This document shows, piece by piece, positions 9,266 through 18,754 of a stretch of 64,000 nt of DNA. The DNA is from Muricoccus pecuniae (GTDB lineage Bacteria; Pseudomonadota; Alphaproteobacteria; Acetobacterales; Acetobacteraceae), in NCBI RefSeq assembly GCF_014199205.1, contig NZ_JACIJD010000009.1, positions 62,001 to 126,000 on the forward strand, written 5' to 3'. Both the position numbers and the translations under genes were made by a program. The notes under the pieces are model-generated. The model was given only the letters and a program-made list of their open reading frames with translations, searched no databases and was not told where the DNA came from. The first letter of the stretch is position 1. Each line of letters begins with the position of its first letter.

Positions 9266-9802
9266 CTATCGCGGTTCGGGCGCGCGCGGGGCGCGAGCCG
9301 TTCGCGGGGGAGAGGGTTGGTCGTCCAGAAGGTCGCCGCCGGCCGGATCGGCGCGGCGGGTGCGGCGCTCAAGGGCGAGGAGCCAGCGCTTGGTCGCGAT
9401 GCCGCCCTCCCCCGTATAGCCGCCGATCGTGCTGCCCGCCCCGATGACGCGGTGGCAGGGGATGATGATCGGGATCGGGTTGGCGCCGTTCGCCCCGCCG
9501 ACCGCGCGCGAGGCGGTGCCGAGGACCCGGGCGAGATCGGCATAGGACCGGGTCTCGCCATGCGGGATCGCGCGCAGGGCTTCCCAGACCCGGAGCCGGA
9601 AAGGACTTCCCATCGGCTTCAGGGGAAGGTCGAAATCGGTGCGGAGCCCGTCGAAGTAGTCCTGCAGCTGGTCTGCCGCGCGCCGGAGCAACGGGGTCTC
9701 CTCGCGGTCGCGGCCCTGCCCCCAGTCGAGGGCGACGATGGCGCCGTCCTCCTCTGAAACGGTGAGGGCGCCGAGGGGGGTGTGAAGAGAGGTCTGGGGC
9801 AT
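9266..9802 (-). CDS. ogt: Methylated-DNA--protein-cysteine methyltransferase
   Basis: Suicide DNA-repair protein that takes alkyl groups from O6-alkylguanine onto its own cysteine. The active-site motif IPCHRVI is intact, preceded by the helix-turn-helix region SYADLARVLGTASRAVGGANGANP, with the arginine finger and the asparagine hinge. The C-terminal part after the GGYTGEGGIATKRWLL segment is a disordered Arg/Pro/Ala tail of about 30 residues. 178 residues from the ATG at 9802; a further ATG at 9820 would add six residues. Sits just upstream of the quinone oxidoreductase. Confidence 0.95.
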   Translation of the reverse strand: MPQTSLHTPLGALTVSEEDGAIVALDWGQGRDREETPLLRRAADQLQDYFDGLRTDFDLPLKPMGSPFRLRVWEALRAIPHGETRSYADLARVLGTASRAVGGANGANPIPIIIPCHRVIGAGSTIGGYTGEGGIATKRWLLALERRTRRADPAGGDLLDDQPSPPRTARAPRAPEPR

Positions 9803-9956
9803 GGCTGGGCCTGGAGCCATTCGTCGGGCGAGCCGGGCCCCGCGTCAAGCGCCTTCGCTTGGCTGCCATGCTGCCCCGCGATACAGGCGCGGCTCTCGCC
9901 TCCGGCTGGTCCCGCCTCTACATGCGCAGCGGGCCGCCCTGGGCCCGAAAGCGAGG

Positions 9957-10349
9957 ATGCCCAGCTTGTCCGATCCCGACCGCGCCGTTTCACGTGAAAC
10001 CAGGGCGGACCCCCCGCTCTGGTTCGAGGCCCATGTCTTCGGCTGCACCAACCGCCGGCCCGACGGCCACCGGCGGGGTTCCTGCGCCGCCCGGGGAAGC
10101 GAGCCACTGAGGGACTACATGAAGGCGAGGGCGAAGGAGCTGGGCCTCCAGGGCGTCCGCGTGAACAGCGCCGGCTGCCTCGACCGCTGCGAGTTCGGGC
10201 CCGTGATCGTCATCTATCCCGAAGGCGTCTGGTACCGCGCGGAGAAGCGGGAGGACATCGACGAGATCCTGACCGTTCACCTCCGCGACAAGGGGCGGGT
10301 GCGCCGGCTGATGCTGACGGAGAGGGACGTCCCGCCCCCGAAGGGTTGA
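9957..10349 (+). CDS. Thioredoxin-like [2Fe-2S] ferredoxin
   Basis: A 130-residue protein of the (2Fe-2S) ferredoxin domain family (Shethna / NuoE-like thioredoxin fold). Four cysteines at about 30, 43, 74 and 78 (GC...SC...GCLDRC) are spaced as cluster ligands. It likely carries electrons in the cytoplasm; the partner is unknown. The N-terminal 18 residues are an added tail whose codons for VSRET contain a parS-type palindrome (9986-10001). It lies seven bases upstream of mnmE, an arrangement that suggests co-transcription. Start at the ATG preceded by a GCGAGG stretch. Confidence 0.87.
   Translation: MPSLSDPDRAVSRETRADPPLWFEAHVFGCTNRRPDGHRRGSCAARGSEPLRDYMKARAKELGLQGVRVNSAGCLDRCEFGPVIVIYPEGVWYRAEKREDIDEILTVHLRDKGRVRRLMLTERDVPPPKG
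9986..10001. promoter_or_regulatory. parS: parS-type ParB-binding site inside the ferredoxin gene
   Basis: The 16-base site CGTTTCACGTGAAACC matches the parS consensus TGTTTCACGTGAAACA at 14 of 16 positions, with the full GTTTCACGTGAAAC core intact. ParB loads at such sites and spreads to build the partition complex. It is about 3.6 kb from the second site in rsmG and about 4-5 kb from parAB. Confidence 0.85.
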
Positions 10350-10356
10350 TCCCGCC

Positions 10357-11667
10357 ATGGACACCATCTTCGCCCTGGCCACCGCGCCGGGCCGGGCCGC
10401 CATCGCCGTGCTGCGCCTCTCCGGCCCCGGAAGCCGGGAGATGCTGGCCGGGCTCTGCGGCAGACTGCCCACCCCGCGCCAGGCGTCCCTGAGGCGCTTG
10501 CGCGACGCCAAGGGCGCCGTGCTCGACGAGGCCTTGGTCCTCTGGTTACCCGGCCCGGCCTCCTACACCGGCGAGGACTCGGCCGAGCTGCACCTGCACG
10601 GCGGCGCGGCCGTGGTGGAGGGCGTAGGGGCCGCGCTCGTCGCCCTCGGCGCCCGCCCTGCCGAGGCCGGGGAGTTTACTCGCCGCGCCGTGCTGAACGG
10701 CCGCATGGACCTGACCGCGGCCGAGGGCGTGATCGACCTGATCGAGGCCGAGACTGCGACCCAGCGCCGGCAGGCGTTGCGCCTCGCGGGCGGCGGGCTG
10801 GCAGCGCTCTCCGCGTCCTGGTCGGACAGGCTGGCCGACCTCCTGGCCCGGCAGGAAGCGCTGATCGAGTTCGAGGATGAGGGCCTCCCCGGAGCCCTGG
10901 AGAGAGAGGTTGCGGCGGGGATCGAAGCCCTGGCGGGGGAGATGGCGGCGCGGCTCGCAGGCGATGTCGGGGGAGAAAGGGTGCGCGAGGGGCTGAGCAT
11001 CGCCATCCTCGGCCCGCCGAATGCCGGGAAGTCCTCCCTGCTGAACGCCCTGGTCGGGCGGGAAGCAGCGATCGTCTCCGCCCGGGCCGGGACGACGCGC
11101 GATGTGGTCGAGGTCCGCATGGTGCTGGCGGGCCTGCCCGTCGTGCTCGCCGATACGGCGGGCCTGCGCGAGGCGGCGGACGAGGTGGAGGCGGAAGGGG
11201 TCCGCCGTGCCCTCGGCCGGGGCGAGGAGGCCGATCTCGTCCTCGCCCTCCTCCCCTGCGACGCGCCACCCGATCCCGCCACCCTCGCCCTCCTCGCGCG
11301 CCGCCCCTGCCTCGTGGTGGCGAGCAAGGCGGATTTCGGCGGGGCAGGGAGCGGCGGAATGCCCGCGGGAGGTCTTGCTGTCTCGGCACGTACCGGGGCG
11401 GGGATGGATGAGTTGCGGCGGGCCCTGGAGGCGGAGGTGGCGCGCCTGGCACCAGGGGCGGGCGAGACCCTGCTCGCGCGCCCCCGGCACCGCGCGGCGA
11501 TCCGCGACGCGCTCGGCTGGCTGGCGGAAGCGTCCAAGGCTCCCCTGCCCGAGCTGCGGGCCGATGCCCTGCGCGAGGCCCTGCGCGCCCTCGGGCGTCT
11601 CACCGGCCGCGTCGGCGCGGAGGAAATACTCGACCGCGTCTTCGCCGAGTTCTGCATCGGGAAGTGA
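10357..11667 (+). CDS. mnmE: tRNA-modifying GTPase MnmE
   Basis: GTPase that, with MnmG, adds the 5-carboxymethylaminomethyl (or aminomethyl) group to U34 of certain tRNAs using a folate-derived carbon. 436 residues. N-terminal folate-binding domain (about 1-120, with [19 protein letters not shown] and the [14 protein letters not shown] region), helical domain with an inserted G domain: G1 [10 protein letters not shown] (about 218-227), G2 TTRD, G3 DTAGLRE, G4 SKAD. The C-terminus ends in FCIGK, including the family's essential C-x-G-K cysteine. Followed 31 bases later by mnmG. Confidence 0.98.
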   Translation: MDTIFALATAPGRAAIAVLRLSGPGSREMLAGLCGRLPTPRQASLRRLRDAKGAVLDEALVLWLPGPASYTGEDSAELHLHGGAAVVEGVGAALVALGARPAEAGEFTRRAVLNGRMDLTAAEGVIDLIEAETATQRRQALRLAGGGLAALSASWSDRLADLLARQEALIEFEDEGLPGALEREVAAGIEALAGEMAARLAGDVGGERVREGLSIAILGPPNAGKSSLLNALVGREAAIVSARAGTTRDVVEVRMVLAGLPVVLADTAGLREAADEVEAEGVRRALGRGEEADLVLALLPCDAPPDPATLALLARRPCLVVASKADFGGAGSGGMPAGGLAVSARTGAGMDELRRALEAEVARLAPGAGETLLARPRHRAAIRDALGWLAEASKAPLPELRADALREALRALGRLTGRVGAEEILDRVFAEFCIGK

Positions 11668-11698
11668 CCCGCGGGCGGCGCGGCGGTATAGGCGCGCC

Positions 11699-13579
11699 AT
11701 GGATTTGCGCTTCGATGTCGTGGTGATCGGGGGCGGGCATGCCGGGGCGGAAGCGGCTGCGGCCGCGGCCCGCTGCGGCGCCCGCACCTTGTTGCTGACG
11801 CACCGGCTGGATGCGCTGGGCGAGATGTCCTGCAACCCCGCGATAGGCGGTGTCGGCAAGGGGCATCTCGTGCGCGAAGTGGATGCGCTGGACGGGCTGA
11901 TGGGCCGCGCGGCCGACGCGGCCGGCATCCACTTCAAGCTGCTGAACCGGAGCAAGGGACCCGCCGTGCGCGGCCCCCGGGCGCAGGCCGATCGTGGCCT
12001 CTACCGCCGCGCCATCCGTGCGCTGTTGGAGGAGACGCTCGGCCTCACCCTACGGGCCGGGGTGGCCGAGGGGCTGGAGCGCGGCGTGGATGGCGGGATC
12101 GACGCCGTCCTCACCGGTGACGGCGCCCGGATCGCCTGCGGGGCGGTGGTGGTGACAGCCGGCACCTTCCTGCGCGGCGAGATCCATCTCGGCCCGGAGC
12201 GGCAGCCCGCGGGCCGCCATGGCGACCCGGCCTCCCTCGGCCTCGCCCTCTCCCTGGCCGCGCTCGGCCTGCCCGTGCGACGGCTGAAGACGGGTACGCC
12301 GCCGCGGCTGGACGGGCGGACGATCGACTGGGCCGCGGTGGAGCCGCAGCCGGGCGACGACCCCGCCGAGCCGCTCTCCTGGATGACGGAGCGGATCACC
12401 GGCCCGCAGGTGAGCTGCGGCATCACCGCGACCACCCCCGAGACGCACGCCATCATCCGCGCGAATCTCGGCCGCGCGCCCGTCCATTCCGGACAGATCC
12501 AGGGACCGGGCCCGCGCTACTGCCCTTCCATTGAGGACAAGGTGGTGCGCTTCGCCGAGCGGGAGCGCCACCAGATCTTCCTGGAGCCGGAAGGGCTGGA
12601 CGACCCGACCGTCTATCCGAACGGCATCTCCACCAGCCTTCCGCGCGACGTGCAGGACGCCGTGATCGCCAGCATCCCCGGCCTCTCCCGCGCGCGCATC
12701 CTGCGCCACGGCTACGCGATCGAGTACGACCACCTGGACCCCCGTGCGCTGCGCCCGGGGCTGGAGGTGAGGGAGGTGCCGCGCCTCTTCCTCGCCGGCC
12801 AGGTGAACGGCACGACGGGCTATGAGGAGGCAGCCGCCCAGGGCTTGCTCGCCGGCATCAACGCCGCCCACCGGGCCGGGGGCGGGCGGGAGCCGCGCGT
12901 CCTGCTGCGGACCGAGGCCTATGCCGGCGTGCTCGTGGACGACCTCGTCACCCAGGGCGTGACCGAGCCCTACCGCATGCTCACCGCCCGCGCCGAGCAC
13001 CGGCTGCGCCTCCGGGCCGACAATGCCGGCCTGCGCCTGACGGAGAGGGGCATCGCCTGGGGCTGCGTCGGCCCCGAGCGCGCCGCCCGCCACCGCGCCT
13101 TCGCCCGTGCGGTCGAGGACGCGCTCGCCCGCGCCCGGGCCGAGCTTGCCACGCCGGCCGCCCTGGCCCTGGCCGGCATCCCGGTGAACCAGGACGGAAT
13201 CCCCCGCTCGCTGCTGGAGGTCATGGCCCTGCCCGCCGCCGCTGGTCCGGCGCTGGAGGCGGCCTTTCCCTGGTTGCGGGACCTCCCCCGGGGCGTGCGG
13301 GAGCAGTTGGAGACGGAGGCCCTCTACGCGCCCTACCTCTCCCGCCAGGCGGCCGAGTTCGCCGCGCTGGAGCGGGAGGAGCGGCTGCCCATTCCGGAGG
13401 ATGTGGACTTCGCCTCCATCGCCGGCCTCTCGACCGAGATGCGCCAGCGCCTCGCCTCCGCCCGGCCCGCGACGCTCGGCTCGGCCGGGCGCGTTCCCGG
13501 CATCACCCCGGCCGCGCTCGTCGCCCTGGCCGGCCACCTTCGGCGCGCGCATTCCGCCGCGCGGGCGGGGGCGGCGTGA
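11699..13579 (+). CDS. mnmG: tRNA uridine-34 modification enzyme MnmG (GidA)
   Basis: FAD- and NADH-dependent partner of MnmE in wobble-uridine modification. 626 residues, the standard length. FAD loop [10 protein letters not shown] at about 11-20; family patterns [27 protein letters not shown] and the substrate region KTGTPPRL and [13 protein letters not shown] are all present, as is the late FAD region [20 protein letters not shown]. The C-terminal helical domain that binds MnmE ends near residue 615. Its stop overlaps the GTG of rsmG. Start ATG 11699 gives [13 protein letters not shown], a typical N-terminus. Confidence 0.98.
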   Translation: MDLRFDVVVIGGGHAGAEAAAAAARCGARTLLLTHRLDALGEMSCNPAIGGVGKGHLVREVDALDGLMGRAADAAGIHFKLLNRSKGPAVRGPRAQADRGLYRRAIRALLEETLGLTLRAGVAEGLERGVDGGIDAVLTGDGARIACGAVVVTAGTFLRGEIHLGPERQPAGRHGDPASLGLALSLAALGLPVRRLKTGTPPRLDGRTIDWAAVEPQPGDDPAEPLSWMTERITGPQVSCGITATTPETHAIIRANLGRAPVHSGQIQGPGPRYCPSIEDKVVRFAERERHQIFLEPEGLDDPTVYPNGISTSLPRDVQDAVIASIPGLSRARILRHGYAIEYDHLDPRALRPGLEVREVPRLFLAGQVNGTTGYEEAAAQGLLAGINAAHRAGGGREPRVLLRTEAYAGVLVDDLVTQGVTEPYRMLTARAEHRLRLRADNAGLRLTERGIAWGCVGPERAARHRAFARAVEDALARARAELATPAALALAGIPVNQDGIPRSLLEVMALPAAAGPALEAAFPWLRDLPRGVREQLETEALYAPYLSRQAAEFAALEREERLPIPEDVDFASIAGLSTEMRQRLASARPATLGSAGRVPGITPAALVALAGHLRRAHSAARAGAA

Positions 13580-14181
13580 AGGCACCGCTCGCCACTGTTT
13601 CACGTGAAACCGAGACGCGGCTCGACGGCTTCCTCGCCCTCCTGCTGCGCTGGAACGCGCGGATCAACCTCGTCGCCGAGCGGGATGCCGAGCGGCTGCG
13701 TGCGCGCCACATCGCCGATTCGCTTCAACTCCTGCCACTCCTGCCTGAGAGGGAGGGGCCGGCGGCCGATCTCGGCACGGGCGGCGGCTTCCCCGGTCTG
13801 ATCCTCGCAATCGCCGATACCGGGCGCCCCTGGCACCTCGTTGAGTCCGACCGCCGGAAGGCGGCTTTCCTCCTCGCCGCCTCGGCAGAGCTGGGGCTCT
13901 CCCATGTGCGCGTGCACGCCGAGCGGATCGAAGCCGTCTCCCTCCCGCCCCTGTCCCTCGTCACCGCCCGCGCCCTCGCGCCGCTCACCACCCTGCTCGG
14001 CCACGCCGCCCGGCTCCTCCGGCCCGACGGCACCGCGGTCTTCCCCAAGGGGCGGACGGCAGAGGCGGAATTGACCGCGGCCGGCGCGGACTGGACAATG
14101 AGCACCGAGCGCTTCGAGAGCCGCACCGAGCCGGGCGCCACCATCCTTCGCATTACCGGAATACGCCGTGTCGGCCCCTGA
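13576..14181 (+). CDS. rsmG: 16S rRNA (guanine-527-N7) methyltransferase RsmG
   Basis: Uses S-adenosylmethionine to methylate G527 of 16S rRNA; loss gives low-level streptomycin resistance in many bacteria. 201 residues. AdoMet motif [11 protein letters not shown] (about 70-80), earlier WNARINLVA and HIADSL, all family hallmarks. It begins with GTG overlapping the mnmG stop (GTGA) and its 3' end overlaps the start of parA. The N-terminal residues TVSRET are encoded by a parS palindrome; alphaproteobacterial RsmG proteins often begin with VSRET, so the site and the peptide appear to be kept together. Confidence 0.97.
   Translation: MKAPLATVSRETETRLDGFLALLLRWNARINLVAERDAERLRARHIADSLQLLPLLPEREGPAADLGTGGGFPGLILAIADTGRPWHLVESDRRKAAFLLAASAELGLSHVRVHAERIEAVSLPPLSLVTARALAPLTTLLGHAARLLRPDGTAVFPKGRTAEAELTAAGADWTMSTERFESRTEPGATILRITGIRRVGP
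13596..13611. promoter_or_regulatory. parS: parS site inside rsmG
   Basis: TGTTTCACGTGAAACC differs from the classic parS consensus TGTTTCACGTGAAACA only at the last base. It lies about 0.6 kb upstream of parA and 1.4 kb upstream of parB, the usual position for the main centromere-like site in alphaproteobacteria. Confidence 0.93.
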
Positions 14182-15016
14182 CCGTCCCACCTCCGCGCGC
14201 CCGGCCAAAGACGCCGGCCCGCGCCGCATCGCCCTCGCCAACCAGAAGGGTGGCGTGGGCAAGACCACGACCGCCATCAACCTGGCCACGGCACTGGCGA
14301 CAGCCAAGCGCGTGCTGCTGCTCGATATGGACCCCCAGGGCAACGCCTCCACCGGCCTCGGCGTGCCGCGGAACGAGCGGGGGGCGGGAAGCTATGCCCT
14401 GCTGGTCGGCGACCGGCCGCTGGCCGACCTCATCCGGCCGAGCAAGATCCCGGGCCTCGACCTCCTGCCCGCCGACAACGACCTCGCCGGCGCCGAGATC
14501 GAGATGGTCGGGATGGAGGACCGGGAGCACCGGCTCGCGCGGGCGCTGGAGCGCGATGCCGGGGCGCTGGCCCGCTACGACTACCTCCTGATCGACTGCC
14601 CGCCCTCGCTCGGCCTGCTCACGCTCAACGCGCTGGTCGCCTCGCAATCCGTGATGGTGCCGCTGCAGACGGAGTTCTTCGCGCTGGAGGGCATCTCCCA
14701 GATGGCCCGCACGGTGGAGCGGGTGAAGCGCCTGAACCCCGCGCTCGCCCTGGACGGAATCGTGCTGACCATGTTCGATCGCCGCAACAACCTCTCCGAG
14801 CTTGTCGCGCGCGACGTGCGCAGCTTCTTCAAGGACCGGGTGTACGACACCGTGATCCCCCGCAATATCCGCGTCTCCGAGGCGCCCTCGCACGGCCTGC
14901 CCGTGCTCCTCTACGATATCAGGTCATCCGGCGCGCAGGCCTATATCAAGCTCGCGGCCGAGCTGCTGAAGCGCGACCGCGCCCGCACGCGCGCCGCCAA
15001 GGAGAGCGCCGCATGA
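14168..15016 (+). CDS. parA: Chromosome partition ATPase ParA
   Basis: Walker-type ATPase that forms a nucleoid-bound gradient and moves ParB-parS complexes during chromosome segregation. 282 residues. Deviant Walker A KGGVGKTT (about 27-34) with both signature lysines, Walker A' LLLDMDPQGNAS, and Walker B LLIDCPPSLG. The N-terminal ~18 residues are a flexible basic tail; there is no DNA-binding N-terminal domain, as expected for a chromosomal (type Ib-sized) ParA. GTG start overlaps rsmG by 14 bases; its stop overlaps the ATG of parB (ATGA). Confidence 0.97.
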   Translation: MSAPDRPTSARPAKDAGPRRIALANQKGGVGKTTTAINLATALATAKRVLLLDMDPQGNASTGLGVPRNERGAGSYALLVGDRPLADLIRPSKIPGLDLLPADNDLAGAEIEMVGMEDREHRLARALERDAGALARYDYLLIDCPPSLGLLTLNALVASQSVMVPLQTEFFALEGISQMARTVERVKRLNPALALDGIVLTMFDRRNNLSELVARDVRSFFKDRVYDTVIPRNIRVSEAPSHGLPVLLYDIRSSGAQAYIKLAAELLKRDRARTRAAKESAA

Positions 15017-15852
15017 GCCGCAAGCCGCTCCGCCTCGGCATGGGCCTCTCCGCCCTGCTGGGCGACGAACAGGGCCCGGCCGCGGCCGCCACGCCTCAGT
15101 CCCTCCCGATCGACGTGCTGGAGCCCGGCCCCTTCCAGCCCCGCGGCCCGATGGACGAGGAGGCACTGTCGGAACTCACGGCCTCCGTGCGCGAGCACGG
15201 GGTGCTGCAGCCGATCCTCGTGCGCCCGAAGCCCGGGGCGAAGGGCGCCTACCAGATCATCGGCGGCGAGCGCCGCTGGCGCGCGGCCCAGGGCGCACGG
15301 CTGCACGAGGTGCCCGTGGTCGTCCGCGAGATGGACGACCGCGCCGCCATGGCGGCCGGGCTCGTCGAGAACCTTCAGCGCGAGGACCTGAACGCGCTGG
15401 AGGAGGCGGAGGGCTACCGCCGGCTGACCGACGAGTTCGGGCTGAAGCCCGAGGCCCTGGGCAATGCCGTGGGCAAGAGCCGCAGCCACGTCGCCAACAC
15501 CATGCGCCTCCTCGGCCTGCCCTCGGGCGTCCGGCAGATGCTCGGGCGCGGCAGCCTGACCGCCGGCCATGCCCGCGCCCTGCTAACCGCCCCGGACCCC
15601 GTGCGGCTGGCCGAGCTGGTCGTCACGCGCGGGCTGAACGTCCGGCAGACCGAGGCGCTCGCCGCCTCCGCCGAGCGCCCCCGCGCCGCCCGCCGCGCAC
15701 AGGATGCCGAGACCCGGGCGCTGGAGCGCGAGCTGTCCGAACGGCTGGGTCTCAGGGTGTCGATCGAGCACCGGGGCAAGTCGGGCAAGGTCACGATCGC
15801 CTATCGCGATCTCGACCAGCTCGACGGCGTCGTCCGGCTGCTCCAGGGATAG
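15013..15852 (+). CDS. parB: Chromosome partition protein ParB (CTPase, parS-binding)
   Basis: Binds parS, clamps on DNA with CTP, and recruits ParA and SMC. 279 residues. The N-terminal CTP-binding domain has the GERRWRAAQ motif (about 89-97) and ENLQRED (about 119-125); the central helix-turn-helix is in LGNAVGKSRSHVANTMRLL; the C-terminal dimerisation domain covers about 225-279. The short N-terminal KPLRLGMGLSALLGD segment matches the ParA-interacting, GLG-rich start. parS sites at 9986 and 13596 are its expected targets. Converges on hslV 39 bases downstream. Confidence 0.97.
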   Translation: MSRKPLRLGMGLSALLGDEQGPAAAATPQSLPIDVLEPGPFQPRGPMDEEALSELTASVREHGVLQPILVRPKPGAKGAYQIIGGERRWRAAQGARLHEVPVVVREMDDRAAMAAGLVENLQREDLNALEEAEGYRRLTDEFGLKPEALGNAVGKSRSHVANTMRLLGLPSGVRQMLGRGSLTAGHARALLTAPDPVRLAELVVTRGLNVRQTEALAASAERPRAARRAQDAETRALERELSERLGLRVSIEHRGKSGKVTIAYRDLDQLDGVVRLLQG

Positions 15853-15891
15853 GGGCCGCCGGGAGCCACGCTCCCGGCGGGAGGGGGCGCG

Positions 15892-16446
15892 CTACAGCGT
15901 CTCCAGGATGAAGCGGCCGTTGGTGTAGACGCAGATGTCGCCGGCGATCGTCATGGAGCGACGCGCGATCTCCTCCGCCGTGAGCCCGTCCACCGTCATC
16001 AGCGCCCGCGCGGCGGCGAGCGCGTAATTGCCGCCCGAGCCGATGCCGATGACGCCGTCCTCCGGCTCCATCACATCGCCCTGGCCGGTGATGAGAAGGG
16101 AGCGGTCCTTGTCGGCGACCGCGAGCAGCGCCTCCAGCCGGCGGAGGTAGCGGTCGGTCCGCCAGTCCTTCGCCAGCTCGACGGCCGCGCGCTCGAGTTG
16201 GTCGGGGAAGCGCTCCAGCTTCGCCTCCAGCCGCTCGAGCAGGGTGAAGGCGTCCGCGGTCGCGCCGGCGAAGCCGGTGATGACCTTGCCGCCCGCGATG
16301 CGCCGGACCTTGCGGGCGTTGTTCTTCACCACGGTCTGGCCCATGGAGACCTGGCCGTCGCCGGCCATGGCCACTTGGCCGTCCTTGCGCACGCAGAGAA
16401 TGGTGGTCCCGTGCCACCCGAGGGGATCGTGTTGTGTGGTATCCAT
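15892..16446 (-). CDS. hslV: ATP-dependent protease subunit HslV (ClpQ)
   Basis: Threonine peptidase that forms the 12-subunit core of the HslUV protease. 184 residues. The mature N-terminal threonine follows a short propeptide ([13 protein letters not shown], then TTIL), as is usual in alphaproteobacteria; [13 protein letters not shown] and [14 protein letters not shown] are conserved segments. The active partner ATPase gene hslU is not adjacent: downstream lies the convergent parB. Upstream, divergent, is a TonB-like gene and the his genes; hslV next to hisB is a common alphaproteobacterial arrangement. Confidence 0.97.
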   Translation of the reverse strand: MDTTQHDPLGWHGTTILCVRKDGQVAMAGDGQVSMGQTVVKNNARKVRRIAGGKVITGFAGATADAFTLLERLEAKLERFPDQLERAAVELAKDWRTDRYLRRLEALLAVADKDRSLLITGQGDVMEPEDGVIGIGSGGNYALAAARALMTVDGLTAEEIARRSMTIAGDICVYTNGRFILETL

Positions 16447-16550
16447 GATGGGAGCGATGTGGCGATCCCGGATGCGCCGTGCAATCCGGGCGCTTCCCGG
16501 GATGGTGCGCCCACCCCATCTGCGCCGGGGCAGGGGATTCTGAAGACGGC

Positions 16551-17708
16551 ATGAGCGCAGCGGGTCTCTCCGCCATCGGACCGGGGGCGCCCCGGGTGCC
16601 GCGCGTCCCGCGCGCGGCCCGGCGGGGGCGCGCGCGGCGCGGGAGATGGCGCGGCCTCGCCCTCGCCGTCTCGCTCCTCCTGCACCTCGCCGCCGGCTGG
16701 TGGCTGCTCGTTGGCTTCGAGCGTCGCCCGGTGCGCGAGCCGGCGGAGGCCTCGGCGATGGACGTGCTCTTCGACGGCGGGGCGCCGGAGGAGAGCCCGG
16801 CTCCCCCGCCGGAGGCCGCCTCCGCGCCGCTCGACCCGCCGAGCGAGGCCGCCTTGCCGGAGCCGCCCGCCCCGATGCCGCGCCTCGCCGAGCCGCCCGC
16901 CGCGCCTCCCCTCCCGGCGCCGCCCGCCGCTGCTCCACCCGCCGCTGCTCCGCCCGCCGCTGCTCCGCCCGCGCCGGTGCCGCCCCTGCCGGCTCTCGCC
17001 GAGGCGCCTCCGCCGCCCGCCCCGCCCCTGCCGCGCGCGGCTCCCTCCCTGCCGCTTCCCAGCGCGCCCGCCCCGTCCGACCTCGCGCCTCCTCCCCCGG
17101 CCGAGGCGCCCGCGCAGCGGACCGAGACCGCCGCCCTGCCGCTACCCCCTCCGCCCCCGGAGCCGCCTCCGCCCGAGCCGGCACCGCAGGCCCAGCTGAC
17201 GCCCAGCCCCTCCCCGCCACGCCCGCGGGCTGCCCCGGCCAATCCCTTCGCCGGCGCGCTCGACCTCAGCCAGGGGCCGCCGATCAGCCTCGGCCGCCCT
17301 GCCGCGCCGTCCCCCTCCGCCTCGTCCTCCCTCTCCCGGCGCAACCGCGACTCGACCTCCAGCTCGGCGGCGGAGGCGGACGCGCCGAACGCGCAGCTCC
17401 GCATCCGCGGCGCCCAGCTCGGGGCGGACTGGCGCTCGGCCTTCATGGCCTGGCTGCGGCAGCACGGGTACTACCCCCGCCAGGCCGCCGAGGCGGGGGA
17501 GGACGGCACGGCCGTGGTGCGCTTCAGCGTGGACCGCAGCGGGCAGGTCAGCGGCGTGCAGCTCATCGGCCGCTCGGGCTCCATCTGGCTCGACGCCGGG
17601 GCGCAGGCGCTGCTGCGCGGCCGCAGCGTGCCGCCTTTCCCGCCCGGCACGCGGGAGGACAGCGCCGAGATCGACCTGACGATCAACTACATCCTTCGCC
17701 GCCGCTGA
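16551..17708 (+). CDS. TonB/TolA-like energy-transducing protein, Pro/Ala-rich
   Basis: A 385-residue bitopic inner-membrane protein. A basic N-terminus leads to one membrane helix (about 35-55, [19 protein letters not shown], with the conserved TonB-type histidine), followed by a very long proline/alanine-rich periplasmic spacer (about 65-250) and a TonB C-terminal domain (about 300-385; [44 protein letters not shown]). It would couple the proton motive force to an outer-membrane step. No exbB or exbD gene is adjacent; a second TonB with ExbBD is at 38.6-40.9 kb. The spacer holds three 15-base tandem repeats. Confidence 0.85.
   Translation: MSAAGLSAIGPGAPRVPRVPRAARRGRARRGRWRGLALAVSLLLHLAAGWWLLVGFERRPVREPAEASAMDVLFDGGAPEESPAPPPEAASAPLDPPSEAALPEPPAPMPRLAEPPAAPPLPAPPAAAPPAAAPPAAAPPAPVPPLPALAEAPPPPAPPLPRAAPSLPLPSAPAPSDLAPPPPAEAPAQRTETAALPLPPPPPEPPPPEPAPQAQLTPSPSPPRPRAAPANPFAGALDLSQGPPISLGRPAAPSPSASSSLSRRNRDSTSSSAAEADAPNAQLRIRGAQLGADWRSAFMAWLRQHGYYPRQAAEAGEDGTAVVRFSVDRSGQVSGVQLIGRSGSIWLDAGAQALLRGRSVPPFPPGTREDSAEIDLTINYILRRR
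16921..16965 (+). repeat. Three 15-base tandem repeats in the TonB-like gene
   Basis: Three consecutive 15-base units of the form CRCCCGCCGCTGCTC, each encoding the pentapeptide PPAAA, sit in the proline-rich spacer. One unit differs at the second base. Such repeats can change copy number by slippage and so alter spacer length. Confidence 0.8.
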
Positions 17709-17783
17709 GGCGCGCGGCAGACGCCGGGCCGGCATTAACACCGCTTGGTTCCCCCCGGGCCCGCCCCGGTCTAAACGACCGGC

Positions 17784-18389
17784 ATGGACGCCTTTCCCCG
17801 CCGCGCCGAGATCGCCCGCGAGACCTCCGAGACCCGCATCCAGCTCCGGCTGAACCTGGACGGCACGGGCCGCGCGGAAATCGCGACCGGCATCGGCTTC
17901 CTCGACCACATGCTGACGGCGCTCGCCCGCCACGCCATGATCGACCTCGCCGTCAAAGCGGAGGGCGACCTGCATATCGACTTCCACCACACCACCGAGG
18001 ATGTGGGCATCGTGCTGGGCCAGGCGATCCGCCGCGCCCTGGCCGACAAGCGCGGGATCCGCCGCTACGGCCAGGCACTGGTGCCGATGGACGAGGCCTT
18101 GGCCGAATGCGCCATCGACATCTCCGGCCGCCCCTTCCTCGCCTGGTCCGCGAGCTTCCCGCGCGACAAGGTGGGGGAGATGGACACGGAGCTGTTCGAG
18201 GAGTTCTTCCGCGCGCTCGCCATGAACTCGGCCATGACGGTCCACCTGACGCAGCGCGCCGGCACCAACGCCCACCACATCGCCGAGGGCCTGTTCAAGG
18301 CCTTCGCCCGCGCCCTGCGGATGGCGGTCGAGGCCGACCCGCGCGCCGAGGGAACCATCCCCTCCACCAAGGGGATGCTGGAGGCCTGA
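17784..18389 (+). CDS. hisB: Imidazoleglycerol-phosphate dehydratase
   Basis: Sixth step of histidine synthesis: dehydrates imidazole glycerol phosphate to imidazole acetol phosphate. 201 residues, the single-domain form without the phosphatase half found in enterobacteria. Two repeated metal-binding histidine motifs are visible: FLDHMLTALARH with DFHHTTED in the first half and RAGTNAHHIAEGLFKAFARA in the second. Mn-binding glutamates are present. The stop overlaps the ATG of the next gene (TGATG). First gene of a his-containing run through hisA. Confidence 0.98.
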   Translation: MDAFPRRAEIARETSETRIQLRLNLDGTGRAEIATGIGFLDHMLTALARHAMIDLAVKAEGDLHIDFHHTTEDVGIVLGQAIRRALADKRGIRRYGQALVPMDEALAECAIDISGRPFLAWSASFPRDKVGEMDTELFEEFFRALAMNSAMTVHLTQRAGTNAHHIAEGLFKAFARALRMAVEADPRAEGTIPSTKGMLEA

Positions 18390-18754
18390 TGCGCGTTTTC
18401 ACCGTCCATGCCCGCGGGGGCGACAAGCCCCGCACCGAGCTGGTGCGGGAGGGCTTCTCCTTCCCGGCCACTCTCTTCGGCCCGCTCTGGCTTCTCTGGA
18501 AGGGGCTGTGGCTGGCGCTGCTCGGTTACCTCATCCTCGGCACGGCAATCGCCTTCCTGCCGGACCCCTGGGAGGGCTGGGCGGGGCTCGCGATGCAGCT
18601 CCTCCTCGGCTTCCACGCCCGCGACCTCCAGCGCTGGACGCTCCGCCGGGGCGGCCTCGTGGAGACGGGCGCCGTCGTCGCGCCGGACGAGGAGCTGGCC
18701 CTGCTGCGCCTGCTCAGGGCGCGCCCGGACCTCGCGCGCGGAGCGATGGCGTGA
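18389..18754 (+). CDS. DUF2628-type small membrane protein
   Basis: A 121-residue protein with the start MRVFTVHARGG and one or two membrane helices (about 42-75), matching the DUF2628 family by eye, whose function is unknown. The segment FSFPATLFGPLWLLWKGLW is the typical first region. It is locked into the his operon: its ATG overlaps the hisB stop and its stop overlaps the GTG of hisH. A DUF2628 gene between hisB and hisH is a recurring alphaproteobacterial arrangement, so it is not a chance insertion here. Confidence 0.8.
   Translation: MRVFTVHARGGDKPRTELVREGFSFPATLFGPLWLLWKGLWLALLGYLILGTAIAFLPDPWEGWAGLAMQLLLGFHARDLQRWTLRRGGLVETGAVVAPDEELALLRLLRARPDLARGAMA

Noticed and set aside
9900-16000. 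Replication origin next to parAB
   Set aside because: No cluster of DnaA boxes (TTATCCACA-like) was found by eye. The gene order is typical near an origin, but the origin itself is not shown.
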